Shown here piece after piece: positions 36,750 to 45,214 of a stretch of 45,214 nt of DNA. The position numbers were made by a program, and so were the translations under genes. The DNA is taken from NCBI GenBank assembly GCA_031263725.1, contig JAISFF010000048.1, positions 1-45,214 of the forward strand, read 5' to 3'. This DNA is from Lysobacteraceae bacterium. Lineage in GTDB: Bacteria; Pseudomonadota; Gammaproteobacteria; Xanthomonadales; Xanthomonadaceae. Positions within the stretch are counted from its first letter, which is position 1. Each line of letters begins with the position of its first letter. Below the pieces are notes generated by a model, which was not told where the DNA came from, did no database searches, and saw nothing but the letters and a program-made list of their open reading frames with translations.

Positions 36750-37247
36750 ATGAAATATTCGAAGTCGCGGTCGTGGGAATTGATGTTAATGGCATTCATT
36801 CTTTTTTCCGTGTCGGTGACGGCTTGCAAGCAGAAAACGACCGGAACGGAGGAAGCAGGGGCGAACACGGTCGTCGATGCGCGAACTGGATCACTGGTCG
36901 TGGAGGGGATTTTTGTCAGTCACGGCGATAGTGGAGATGAGCTGTCCGGTCAGCATCCGGCTACGATCCGGGACCCGATCCATGTCAGGATCGGGACCGC
37001 TGGAAAGCCGGATGGTAGTGAATTGAACGTCAAACTTTTCGAACTTGCCAGTGGCAAGACAGTTGGTGAGCAGGGCAAACATATCGAGGCGGATACGCCG
37101 ATGGTGACAGAGTGGACGTTCGAGCCTGGACAGGAGTGGGATCCCGGCAGTTATCTGATCGAAGTCACTTTGAATGGAGAAGTAATGGGACACAGGGAAT
37201 TGGAAATTCATCCTGGTCCCGTTTCTTCCGATGACGGTGGAGTATAG
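36750..37247 (+). CDS. small lipoprotein of unknown function
   Basis: A 165-residue lipoprotein: signal segment LMLMAFILFSVSVTAC with lipid-attachment Cys26 followed by Lys. The mature part (TGSLVVEGIFVSHGDSGDELSGQHPATIRDPIHVRIGTAGKPDGSELNVKLFELASGKTVGEQGKHIEADTPMVTEWTFEPGQEWDPGSYLIEVTLNGEVMGHRELEI) reads like a single immunoglobulin-type beta-sandwich. The open frame continues far upstream to 36141 through transposase debris; the ATG at 36750, after GGGAGCAGGA, gives the signal peptide and is chosen. GC is lower than in core genes. No family recognised. Confidence 0.75.
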   Translation: MKYSKSRSWELMLMAFILFSVSVTACKQKTTGTEEAGANTVVDARTGSLVVEGIFVSHGDSGDELSGQHPATIRDPIHVRIGTAGKPDGSELNVKLFELASGKTVGEQGKHIEADTPMVTEWTFEPGQEWDPGSYLIEVTLNGEVMGHRELEIHPGPVSSDDGGV

Positions 37248-37337
37248 AGTTCCCGTCTGGCTTTTGGGGTGAGTCCGATTCGCATTCCATCGCCTGTTCC
37301 CGCTTCCATCCGAATAGCAAGGAAGGAAGCGGGTCCG

Positions 37338-38405
37338 TCATAGTGGCGGACTACTGGGCGGGCTATCCAATGCCCGCAGAAAGGCGGTCAACTGGCGTTT
37401 TTCTTCGGCAGTGATATTGATCGGTCTTCCACGGCTGAGTCCGCGATAGTAGATTTCATATTCCACGGCTTCTTCCAGTGTGAGGACACTGCCGTCGTGC
37501 ATGTAAGGAGCAGTATTCGCAATATTGCGCAGGCTTGGCGTCCGGAAGGCTCCCAAGTCTTGCGGGTCGCGTGTGGCAACGAAGCGTCCCAATTGAGCGA
37601 CATCGGGATCGGAGAGGATCAATGTTCCCAGCGCCAGCCCTTTGCTTTCGGCATCCTGGATACGCTCCATCATTTCATTGACATTCCCCGAAACTTTCTC
37701 GAAACCGATACCGGTATGGTGATAGAGATTGTCAGTGAAATGCACCGGATCTCCTTGTAAGGGATGACACTCCACGCAGTCGGCCTTGCCCTTGAATATA
37801 GCGATTCCCGCCAATTCATCTTCGCTCATGAGGGAATGGTCGCCGGATTGCAGATAGCGGTCATATCGTGTCGGTGGTACCGGAATCGATCTCAGATACG
37901 CAGTCATGGCGGTTTTGACGTGATCTATATTGATGTCCCTGCTGTCGAATATTCGTTCAAACCGGGCGATATGCTTGTCGTTCTGCTTGATCTTTTCGAC
38001 CAGCGCCTGATTGTCAGGAACTGCCATTTCCGCTGGATTCGTAAAGGCCAGAATGGATACATCTTCCAGCTTGGCCTCGCGACCATCCCAGAAAAAGCTG
38101 CTCATCAGGTTGATATCGGCGAGGCTCGGTGCATTTCGTGTTCCCAGAATGCCATGTACTCCTTCGGATGCGGGTTTTGCATCGATGAACATCGAAGCAG
38201 GGACATGGCAGGTGGAACAGCTAATTTGTCCGTCCTGACTGAGTTCGGGGTCCGTAAATAGTTGTTCGCCCAATGCAATGAGTAGCGTGTCGCTGTTCGA
38301 TTCGGCTGTTTCTTTCGTCGAACACGCAACGGCTAAGAACATGATGCTTACAACTGATATGAGGCGCACAGAAATAGACACAATGGGATCGCCTTTTCTA
38401 CTCAT
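37338..38405 (-). CDS. di-haem cytochrome c peroxidase/MauG-family lipoprotein
   Basis: A 355-residue exported protein with two c-type haem sites, CSTCH (Cys63, Cys66, His67) and CVECH (Cys210, Cys213, His214), spaced as in bacterial cytochrome c peroxidases. GEQLFTDPELSQDGQISCSTCH, FFWDGREAKLEDV, and FRTPSLRNIANTAPYMHDGSVLTLEEAVE with likely axial Met302 are family hallmarks. The N-terminus (VVSIMFLAVAC, Cys28) is a lipobox, so the enzyme is probably membrane-anchored in the periplasm. It would reduce peroxide, or oxidise a protein partner as MauG does. The in-frame extension to 38696 is rejected. It is divergent from the IPT/YD gene across 127 AT-rich bases. Confidence 0.9.
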   Translation of the reverse strand: MSRKGDPIVSISVRLISVVSIMFLAVACSTKETAESNSDTLLIALGEQLFTDPELSQDGQISCSTCHVPASMFIDAKPASEGVHGILGTRNAPSLADINLMSSFFWDGREAKLEDVSILAFTNPAEMAVPDNQALVEKIKQNDKHIARFERIFDSRDINIDHVKTAMTAYLRSIPVPPTRYDRYLQSGDHSLMSEDELAGIAIFKGKADCVECHPLQGDPVHFTDNLYHHTGIGFEKVSGNVNEMMERIQDAESKGLALGTLILSDPDVAQLGRFVATRDPQDLGAFRTPSLRNIANTAPYMHDGSVLTLEEAVEYEIYYRGLSRGRPINITAEEKRQLTAFLRALDSPPSSPPL

Positions 38406-38532
38406 TCTTGAAATGCCTTGACAGTGTTGTCCATGGCTTGGCAATATAGTAAAGCATATATTTATTGACACTGGGGGATAGGGGTATTCTCTACTGGGGC
38501 CGGGCCAGTGTTCTTCATAAAAGGATGAAGGA

Positions 38533-40791
38533 ATGGAGCGTTTGGATTCAAAGCGTTGTAGGGCAGTATGGAACTCGGCTGTAGCAAGGATTGCCGGGAG
38601 GGTAAAAAATCCCGAAAGAATCAAGGTAAATTTTGCATGGCGGCTGGTGGTCACGCTGTGGCTTCTAGTTTCGTCCGCTGCGGTTGTTGCCGCCAACTAT
38701 TTCTACGATGCGAATGACCGCCTGGTCGCGATGACCAATGATGGCGGACAAAGCGCACGTTACGTCTATGATGTCATGGGGAACATCGTCAGCGTGGATG
38801 CGCTGGGCGCGGAAGATCTGGCGATATTCGGCTTCAGTCCTGGGCAAGGCGGTGCAGGTGACAGAGTAAGCATCCAAGGCAATGGATTCAGCGAGACGCT
38901 ATCCGAAAACGTCATCAAATTCAATGGAATCCCTGCTGTTGCCATTACCGCTTCCGGAATAGAATTGACTGCCGATGTTCCAGTCGGAGCGAGTACCGGG
39001 CCCATCAGTATTACCGTGAATGGCATTGTCGTAGTCAGCGAAGCGGACTATATTGTCGGTCAGAATGCGATGGTGCCGGTTATCGATTCGGTAAGTCCGG
39101 AAATGGTTGGGGTAGGCGACCTCATCACGATCACGGGTCGTAATCTGTATCCCAATTTGGGGCAGACACAGGTCTATCTGAATGGTTATTCGGTCGCGTA
39201 TGAAGATATCGATCAGGGGCACATAACGGTACGTGTCATAGCTGGAGTTGGGACCGGACGAATAAAGATCTCCACTCCGTATGGAACGACAACGAGTTCC
39301 GAACCGATTGTTGTACTACCCACCGGGATCAATGTGGGAATGATCTCGGAACTGCGCCGCATCTCTGTCGATGCTCCGCCAGAACAGTTCCAGCTAGGCG
39401 AGGCAGGAAAATATGTGGCGGTATTGTTCGATAATGCTCAAAGAGATTTTCTGAGTCTGCGGATAAGGGGTTTGAACGTGACTTCATTGGAAGTCAGCCT
39501 TTATGACACAGATAACGCCATAGTCTTCAATGGATTTTCCGCTGTGGCGAAGCCGGTGCTCAATCTGCCCTACATGCGATTGCCACAGCCGTATCGCCTA
39601 TTGTTGCTGAAGCCTTCCACCGTTCCCGCAGATTGGGGGATGGAGATGATGCGTGACAAAGTGCTGTATCCGGATCAGGAAGCTCCTGTTTTTTCACCTG
39701 GGATACCAGGAGAAATATTTTCTTTCAAGTTGACTCTACGTGACCGGCAGCAACTTGGATTAGGTATCAGCAATTTTGTGGCGACGGGTAGTACCTGGGG
39801 CCGGGTGACGATACAAGATGCGACCAGGAAAGAAGTTCTGCGGACCGATTGCGTTGTTTCGCAAGGAGGCTGCCGGTTCGATCTGTCCGGTCTGGTCGCG
39901 GGAGACTATCGGGTCCTGGTGAATTCCGGTGAATTCAATTATCCATACGGATTCAAAATCTGGCTCTCGAATGACATTTCAGGTGTGCTGGCCCGGGATG
40001 AGTCGATCCAGATCGGGACGGGAGGACGGCACGGACAGAATGCCAGGTTGAAGTTCTCCGGGATGGAGGGAGAGGCATTTGCTTTCAATGTGGATGGGCT
40101 GATTATGGAACCGGCGGGGCGCCGGTTGTATGCTCAGGTTTACAAGCCTGATGGAAGCCTGCTGACATCCACCTTGATAACCGGCCAGGGAACGCTGAAT
40201 ATCCCTGCGCTTCCTGAAGCAGGCGAGTACAGCGTTCTGCTGTATGGGGAGTATGGTTCCGCTTTCGCCGGGACCATGGTACTGGCCACGGGCATCAATG
40301 CCCGTCTGTTGGCCGATGCGCCGTCTCGGGTGTATGAGACCCTGCCCGGGCAGATCGCCTATTTCACCTTCACGATACAGCCTGGACAAAGGCTTGTGCT
40401 CAATATCGACAATTTCGTGGCGACGGGTATCAGCTGGACCCGGATTGCGGTATTTGATTCCACTGGAAAACAAGTCAAATCGAGCGATTGCTATATCTCC
40501 TCATCCAACTGTCGATTGGACCTTTCCAGTTTTGCTACAGGCGATTATCGGGTTCTGGTGAATTCAACCGCAACGAATTATTCGTACGATTTCAGTATCC
40601 GACTCAATTCGGAAACAAGGGTGACATCGACTAGGACGAACCCGATCAATCTGGGGCGGCGTGAATGTATTCCTCGCACAGACATGCAGGTGAACACGAG
40701 GGTAGTCGTATCTGGCTGTGAACTGTTGAAAGTATGTTTTGTTTCGTTGTTCCGATCAAAAGAAGTTTTTTTCATGGAGGCCACCGCATGA
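38533..40791 (+). CDS. exported YD-repeat/IPT-TIG/beta-sandwich protein
   Basis: A 752-residue protein. A positively charged N-terminus and hydrophobic stretch (WRLVVTLWLLVSSAAVVAA, 36-54) form a signal peptide. Residues 55-90 are one complete YD (Rhs) repeat: NYFYDANDRLVAMTNDGG..ARYVYDVMGNIVSVD. Two IPT/TIG immunoglobulin folds follow (about 97-172 and 183-265). The second half carries beta-sandwich modules: 382-481 and 601-694 are near copies (both contain ISNF/IDNFVATG.SW.R, C..S...CR.DLS and GDYRVLVNS), with a related module between them. AAGGATGAAGGA precedes the ATG. The stop overlaps the start of the giant Rhs protein (ATGA), implying linked synthesis. Function unknown; likely surface-exposed partner of the downstream protein. 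Confidence 0.85.
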   Translation: MERLDSKRCRAVWNSAVARIAGRVKNPERIKVNFAWRLVVTLWLLVSSAAVVAANYFYDANDRLVAMTNDGGQSARYVYDVMGNIVSVDALGAEDLAIFGFSPGQGGAGDRVSIQGNGFSETLSENVIKFNGIPAVAITASGIELTADVPVGASTGPISITVNGIVVVSEADYIVGQNAMVPVIDSVSPEMVGVGDLITITGRNLYPNLGQTQVYLNGYSVAYEDIDQGHITVRVIAGVGTGRIKISTPYGTTTSSEPIVVLPTGINVGMISELRRISVDAPPEQFQLGEAGKYVAVLFDNAQRDFLSLRIRGLNVTSLEVSLYDTDNAIVFNGFSAVAKPVLNLPYMRLPQPYRLLLLKPSTVPADWGMEMMRDKVLYPDQEAPVFSPGIPGEIFSFKLTLRDRQQLGLGISNFVATGSTWGRVTIQDATRKEVLRTDCVVSQGGCRFDLSGLVAGDYRVLVNSGEFNYPYGFKIWLSNDISGVLARDESIQIGTGGRHGQNARLKFSGMEGEAFAFNVDGLIMEPAGRRLYAQVYKPDGSLLTSTLITGQGTLNIPALPEAGEYSVLLYGEYGSAFAGTMVLATGINARLLADAPSRVYETLPGQIAYFTFTIQPGQRLVLNIDNFVATGISWTRIAVFDSTGKQVKSSDCYISSSNCRLDLSSFATGDYRVLVNSTATNYSYDFSIRLNSETRVTSTRTNPINLGRRECIPRTDMQVNTRVVVSGCELLKVCFVSLFRSKEVFFMEATA

Positions 40792-43700
40792 ATGCATATT
40801 GGATTCGCAGCATCGTCGGCAGCAAGTCATCCTTGTTTGCGTTGACGATTGCCTGGGTGGTTGTTTTGGGCATATCACCGCCGCTGGAAGCTACTGTGGA
40901 AAAGACGTTTGTCGGTTCAGCGTCCGATTTCATACCGGGTACGGTGCAGACAGAAGCCAAACTTGATCTGATGCTGGGAGAAGGCAAGCGCCTGCGGCTG
41001 GCAGAGGATGGTACTTCGCTGTCAGTGCAAAGCGATGCCGGGTCGCGGGTGGTTGCGCATCATGCGATATCGCCGGCGCGCATGGGTGCCAGTCTGACAC
41101 GCTTGCCAAGCGGTCGTATTCTGGTCTGGGGAGGACGAGATGCGCGTGGAAGTGTCCGATCGGGCGGACTGTTGTTCGATCTTGAACGGAACGTGCTGGT
41201 ACCTTTCGATATTCCCGGGTTGTCTTCCAGGGCCGGGAATGCGGTGACCGTCTTGACGGATGGCCGCGTACTGTTCGTTGGAGACGGTGCCAGGGGAGCC
41301 GAGCTGTGGGACGAGGACAGCGGCAAGATGAGGAAGTTGCCGGTCCCTGACGACATGACACGTACGCGCTTCGCTTCCGAATTGCAGGCGGATGGGCGGG
41401 TTTTGTTGACACCTCACAATGATACGGCGCCGGGACGGAATGACAGATTCCTGTTCGATCCGGAGCGCGATATCTTTCTCAGGGAGTCGGACGATCGGCC
41501 GGGTTCAATGATGGCTTCGGCGACAACAATCGCCGAATCGATTCCGGCGCAAAAGGCAACGGGCGTGGATGCATCCGCACCGTTGGCGATCCGCTTCACC
41601 CATGTGGCCGATATCAATACCCTGACCCCGGCCCAGATCACGCTGGTGGGGCCCAGCGGCGCTACTTCGCTGAAAGTGGTGCCGGCAGAACAGGGGCGAC
41701 TGATCTTCATCAGGCCATCGCAGCCTTTGTTCCCTGGTGCGCGCTATACGCTGTTCGTCAATGGGGTCGGGACCGATGATGGCCAACGCCTGGCAATGAC
41801 CGCGATCGATTTCCAGACCGCATCGATGGGTGTACCGGTGCCTGTGGTATCCGGGTTGACAGCGCCGGTGATATCCACCGGTGACCTTCCCGCGGAGCGT
41901 TGTACGGGTCCGAATGGACATGCTTTTCCCTGCCGCGAGCATAGCACCTTGCGGGAAGGCGTCTGGACCCCCGGTCGAGACAATATGGGAGCACGTTGGC
42001 GGTTGCCTGGCTCGCAACCCATTCCCACCCATCATGGCTTACGCTCGATGTGGCTGGAAGCATTGGGCTGGCGTGTGCTGACCGGACGTGTTCTGCGCGT
42101 GGATGGCGTACCGGTCGCGCGGGTGGAGGTGAATGTCGGCGATGTTCGTGGTTACACCGATGACGACGGTAATTTCACTCTTTATGGAGTGCCGATGGGT
42201 CATCAGGAAATCTACGTCGATGGCAGCACCGCCAACCGACCGGGTTTCGAATACGGTCAGTTTGTCATCGGCGTCGATGTCGCGGAGAAAGGTTTGACCG
42301 ATTTGTCCCATGTCATGTATCTGCCGCGGATCAGCGCGCGTGACAAAGTCAAGATCAGTTCCCCGTTGCGCCAGGATGTGGTGGTGACGCATCCGGACAT
42401 GCCGGGCCTGATGATCGAAATTCCGGCCAATACCGTGATCCGCGACCGCAAGGGGCGGCTGGTGGATGAGCTGGCGATCGTGCCGACGCCGGTCAATCGC
42501 GCGCCGTTCCCGGTGGCGGACAACTACCCGATGTATTTCACGCTGGAGCCGGGTGGTGCGATCGTGCAACCACTGACGCCGGACGGCGCCCGCGGCATTC
42601 GGGTGTTCTATCCCAATTACGACGATCATCCGGTGGGCACCGAAGCCAGTTTCTGGATCTATGATCCCGTCGATGGCTGGCGGGTCTATGGGCAAGGGCA
42701 TGTGACCGCCGATGGCGGGATGTTCGCGCCTGATCCGGGCGTGGCCTTGCACGAAACCATGGGCGGCAGCTATTCGGTCAACAATGCAAGCCCGGCCAAT
42801 CAGGAAGGGGCGCCGGATCAGCAGCCATGTGGACCTGGTTGCCCGGCGGGAGGGGTGTCGGCGATAGCGGGCGACCCGGTCGAGTTGAAAACCGGTGCGT
42901 TCTATTACAACGAAGCCGATATCGTCATTCAGGATATCGTTCCACTGCAACTGGAACGCAGCTATAGCACGTACGATCCGGCCAGCCATGAGTTTGGCGT
43001 GGGAACCCGTGCCAGTTATGGTTATACATTGAGCCTGGATAGCGCTTCCGGCGTCCTGTCACTGATTTTGCCCAATGGCGCGCCGATCAAGTTCGAACGC
43101 ACCTCGGGTAGTGGTGCGAATGGTGCCTGGGAGCAGCGCGGTTCCGCCATATCGGCTTTGAGTGGCGCGGTCATTCAGGTAATCACTGACAATGGCCATA
43201 AATACCGTATGACTTTGCGTGATGGCAGCCTGATGCAGTTCAGCAGTTATGCGCCAAATTACCTGCTGTGGACACAGGACCGGTACGGGAACCGGATCAA
43301 TTATGAGTACGATGCCGGCCTGGTCAGCCGCATCGTCTCGCCCGTAGGTCGTTATATCGCGTTTGAATACGACGGCAACAAGCGGATCAAGACAGCGAAA
43401 GATCATACCGGTCGTATTTGGCAATATCGCTACGATGTACAAGGCATGCTGTCCGAAGTGATCTATCCGGATCGGACGAGCCGGCAATACCGTTATGATG
43501 TCAAGCCGAAACTACGCGCGACCTGGGGACGTAATACCGTGACGGGGAAGCGTATGCTGACGGTGATGGCCGACAATGCCAGCCGGATTCATCGCCTGAC
43601 TTCGATCGTGGATCAGCGTGGTCATACCATATTCGAGAACACTTACGATCCCGATTTCGACCCGGTTGCCGGGGGCGATCCGGCCATAGTGGATTATCGT

Positions 43701-45214
43701 CAATATTGGCGCGTATTCAGCCAGAAGCAGGCCGATGGTAGCCTCTTGCATTTCGACTATGAAGTCGATGCGGATTTTCTGACGACCCAGACCACGGTGA
43801 CGTATCCGGACGGCAGTATTCGCCGTGTCGAATTCGCACCAGATAGCGCCTATCCGCTCCAGGATACGTCCGGGACAGGAGCGGCGCAGCGGATCTATCG
43901 TTTCGAGCGCGACAGCGCGAACCGGGTGACGGCGCGCATCGATCCGCTGGGGCGGCGTACCGAATATGAGCGGGATGCCATGGGCCGCATTACCCGGACC
44001 ACGGTCATGCCTGGCACACAGGACGAGCGCACGGTGCGGGTGGAATACAACGCCGAGGGCGATCCGGTCCGGATCATCGATCCGTTGGGGCGGATCACCC
44101 GAATGGAGTACTGGAACGGCTGTCCGATCCGGGTGACGAATTCGTTGGGACAGATCACCCGATATGGCTGCAACGTAGCGGGCCAGGTGGTCAGTATGAC
44201 GTCGCCGTCGGGGGATACGACGACGCTGGAGTACTGGGGCTACGATCTGTCCAGGATCACCAACTCGCGCGGAAAGAGCATCCAGTTTCGTTATGACGTG
44301 CTGGGACGATTGATCGCCGCGGAGGACCCGCAGGGCCGGATTGCGCGGCAGGCCTATGATCTGATGGATCGGGTGGATCATCAGATCGATCCTTCAGGCA
44401 ATATGACCGAATTCGGTTATGACGCCAATGGCAATCTGTTGGCGGTGCTGTTGCCGCACGGCAATGGCGTGACTTACCAATACGATGCCCGAAATAGGTT
44501 GATCCACCGTGCCGACAGCCTGAATCAGGCCGAATCTTGGAGTTACGACCCGATGGATCGGGTGTCGACCTATACGGACCGGATGAATCGTGTCACGCGC
44601 TATGCCTACAACGCCCATGGCGAGCGAATCGAAACGGTATACCCGGATGCAGTGGTGGAGCAGGCCGACTACGATCAGGGCGGACGTCTGCGCGCCTTGA
44701 CCAGCAGCGAGTCGGGCCGATTGGAATGGCAATACGATGTCCTGAACCAGCTCACGGCCGCGATCAATCCGCAGGGCCGGATCGATTACGAGTACGACCT
44801 GGTGGGCCGCCGTATCGGAATGACCCCGGCCAGTCAGGCGAGGGTGGAATATCGTTACGATCAAGGCGATCGTCTGACCCGCCTACTGCAAGGTAACGAG
44901 ACGGTGCAATTCGACTACGACATCGGCAATCGCCTGACCCGGATGGTCCTGCCCAATGGCGTGAAGACGGACTACCGTTATGACGCGCTGGGCCAGTTGA
45001 CCGATTACCTCTGGAACAAGGCCGATGGCAGCAGCCTGGGCGGCATGGCACTGGAGTATGACGAAGCCGGCCGAATCGTTGCCCAGAGCGGCACGAATGG
45101 ATTCTCGCCGGAAACATTGCCAACGTCGAGCCAGAATAACCAGTTCGATGACAACAATCGGCAGATGCAGTTCAATGGACAGTCGTTGAGCTACGATGCC
45201 AATGGCAATCTGGT
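40788..45214 (+). CDS. giant exported Rhs/YD-repeat protein, C-terminus beyond the window
   Basis: One uninterrupted frame of 1475 codons runs from the ATG at 40788 to the window end. GGAGG eight bases upstream and the ATGA overlap with the previous stop set the start. Order of parts: signal peptide (SLFALTIAWVVVLGISPPLEA, about 17-37); Kelch-like repeats (about 98-213: ARMGASLTRLPSGRILVWGG, NAVTVLTDGRVLFVGDG); an Ig-like Big_5 domain (about 250-345); a carboxypeptidase-regulatory-like fold (about 433-483: GRVLRVDGVPVARVEVNVGD..GYTDDDGNFTLYGVP); CGPGCPAGG; the DUF6531-type Rhs entry segment AGDPVELKTGAFYYNEADIVI (about 694); and dense YD repeats from about 828 onward. Rhs proteins build a beta-cocoon that encloses a C-terminal, often toxic, tip; that tip is not in view. 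No PAAR domain is present; export appears Sec-dependent. Confidence 0.93.
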   Translation, partial: MNAYWIRSIVGSKSSLFALTIAWVVVLGISPPLEATVEKTFVGSASDFIPGTVQTEAKLDLMLGEGKRLRLAEDGTSLSVQSDAGSRVVAHHAISPARMGASLTRLPSGRILVWGGRDARGSVRSGGLLFDLERNVLVPFDIPGLSSRAGNAVTVLTDGRVLFVGDGARGAELWDEDSGKMRKLPVPDDMTRTRFASELQADGRVLLTPHNDTAPGRNDRFLFDPERDIFLRESDDRPGSMMASATTIAESIPAQKATGVDASAPLAIRFTHVADINTLTPAQITLVGPSGATSLKVVPAEQGRLIFIRPSQPLFPGARYTLFVNGVGTDDGQRLAMTAIDFQTASMGVPVPVVSGLTAPVISTGDLPAERCTGPNGHAFPCREHSTLREGVWTPGRDNMGARWRLPGSQPIPTHHGLRSMWLEALGWRVLTGRVLRVDGVPVARVEVNVGDVRGYTDDDGNFTLYGVPMGHQEIYVDGSTANRPGFEYGQFVIGVDVAEKGLTDLSHVMYLPRISARDKVKISSPLRQDVVVTHPDMPGLMIEIPANTVIRDRKGRLVDELAIVPTPVNRAPFPVADNYPMYFTLEPGGAIVQPLTPDGARGIRVFYPNYDDHPVGTEASFWIYDPVDGWRVYGQGHVTADGGMFAPDPGVALHETMGGSYSVNNASPANQEGAPDQQPCGPGCPAGGVSAIAGDPVELKTGAFYYNEADIVIQDIVPLQLERSYSTYDPASHEFGVGTRASYGYTLSLDSASGVLSLILPNGAPIKFERTSGSGANGAWEQRGSAISALSGAVIQVITDNGHKYRMTLRDGSLMQFSSYAPNYLLWTQDRYGNRINYEYDAGLVSRIVSPVGRYIAFEYDGNKRIKTAKDHTGRIWQYRYDVQGMLSEVIYPDRTSRQYRYDVKPKLRATWGRNTVTGKRMLTVMADNASRIHRLTSIVDQRGHTIFENTYDPDFDPVAGGDPAIVDYRQYWRVFSQKQADGSLLHFDYEVDADFLTTQTTVTYPDGSIRRVEFAPDSAYPLQDTSGTGAAQRIYRFERDSANRVTARIDPLGRRTEYERDAMGRITRTTVMPGTQDERTVRVEYNAEGDPVRIIDPLGRITRMEYWNGCPIRVTNSLGQITRYGCNVAGQVVSMTSPSGDTTTLEYWGYDLSRITNSRGKSIQFRYDVLGRLIAAEDPQGRIARQAYDLMDRVDHQIDPSGNMTEFGYDANGNLLAVLLPHGNGVTYQYDARNRLIHRADSLNQAESWSYDPMDRVSTYTDRMNRVTRYAYNAHGERIETVYPDAVVEQADYDQGGRLRALTSSESGRLEWQYDVLNQLTAAINPQGRIDYEYDLVGRRIGMTPASQARVEYRYDQGDRLTRLLQGNETVQFDYDIGNRLTRMVLPNGVKTDYRYDALGQLTDYLWNKADGSSLGGMALEYDEAGRIVAQSGTNGFSPETLPTSSQNNQFDDNNRQMQFNGQSLSYDANGNL

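Noticed and set aside
43270..45214. Repetitive DNA that might be a tandem array or CRISPR
   Set aside because: The periodicity is at the protein level (YD repeats); DNA copies are diverged and there are no identical repeats with spacers.

Overview
The window is high-GC, densely packed gammaproteobacterial chromosome. The gene set points to the Xanthomonadales/Lysobacterales (Lysobacter or Xanthomonas relatives): rsmG-parA-parB, mreB-mreC-mreD-mrdA-rodA, a single-chain AceE, a MaeB-type malic enzyme, and above all a protein ending in what looks like an XVIPCD, the secretion domain of the Xanthomonadales bacteria-killing type IV secretion system. No rRNA, tRNA or CRISPR array was found. Genus and species cannot be fixed from the sequence.

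Layout. 1-62: start of an IS3-family transposase running off the left edge. 144-5156: xthA, then an iron block (periplasmic IroE-like esterase, FepA/IroN-like TonB receptor with a Fur-box-like site, divergent Sfp-type phosphopantetheinyl transferase) resembling the fes/fepA/entD neighbourhood of enterobacteria. 5272-7689: rsmG, parA, parB. 7773-9310: a helix-hairpin-helix protein, a DUF4279 protein and a SUFU-domain protein, coupled to 9310-11337, a sugar-lipid operon (epimerase, GT2, LAB_N membrane protein) ending in a clear terminator. 11926-15474: membrane PQQ glucose dehydrogenase and a DUF1444 protein. 15467-21353 (minus): the rod-shape/elongasome operon. 21675-22607: a PfkB-type kinase.

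22632-26076 is an accessory patch: a frameshifted gene, a 14-G run, a lower-GC divergent pair (outer-membrane lipoprotein and a 391-aa protein with HEIGH, a DxDxDG loop and an XVIPCD-like C-terminus), and a decayed piece of dctA against maeB. I read the pair as a candidate X-T4SS toxin/immunity module with an undescribed metallopeptidase-like warhead; this is the most interesting item here. 26077-35647 returns to core-type genes: maeB, a LysR/Old Yellow Enzyme divergent pair, a siderophore-interacting flavoprotein with a His/Cys-rich PadR regulator (architecture of E. coli YqjH/YqjI) and a long perfect operator palindrome, then aceE.

35648-45214 is again accessory: decayed transposase material, a small lipoprotein, a di-haem peroxidase lipoprotein, an exported YD/IPT/TIG protein and, translationally coupled to it, a very large exported Rhs/YD-repeat protein open to the right edge (at least 1475 codons), whose C-terminal tip lies outside the window. 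Two themes recur: iron acquisition (4-5156, 30738-32688) and interbacterial conflict (8069-9310, 23569-25375, 38533-45214).
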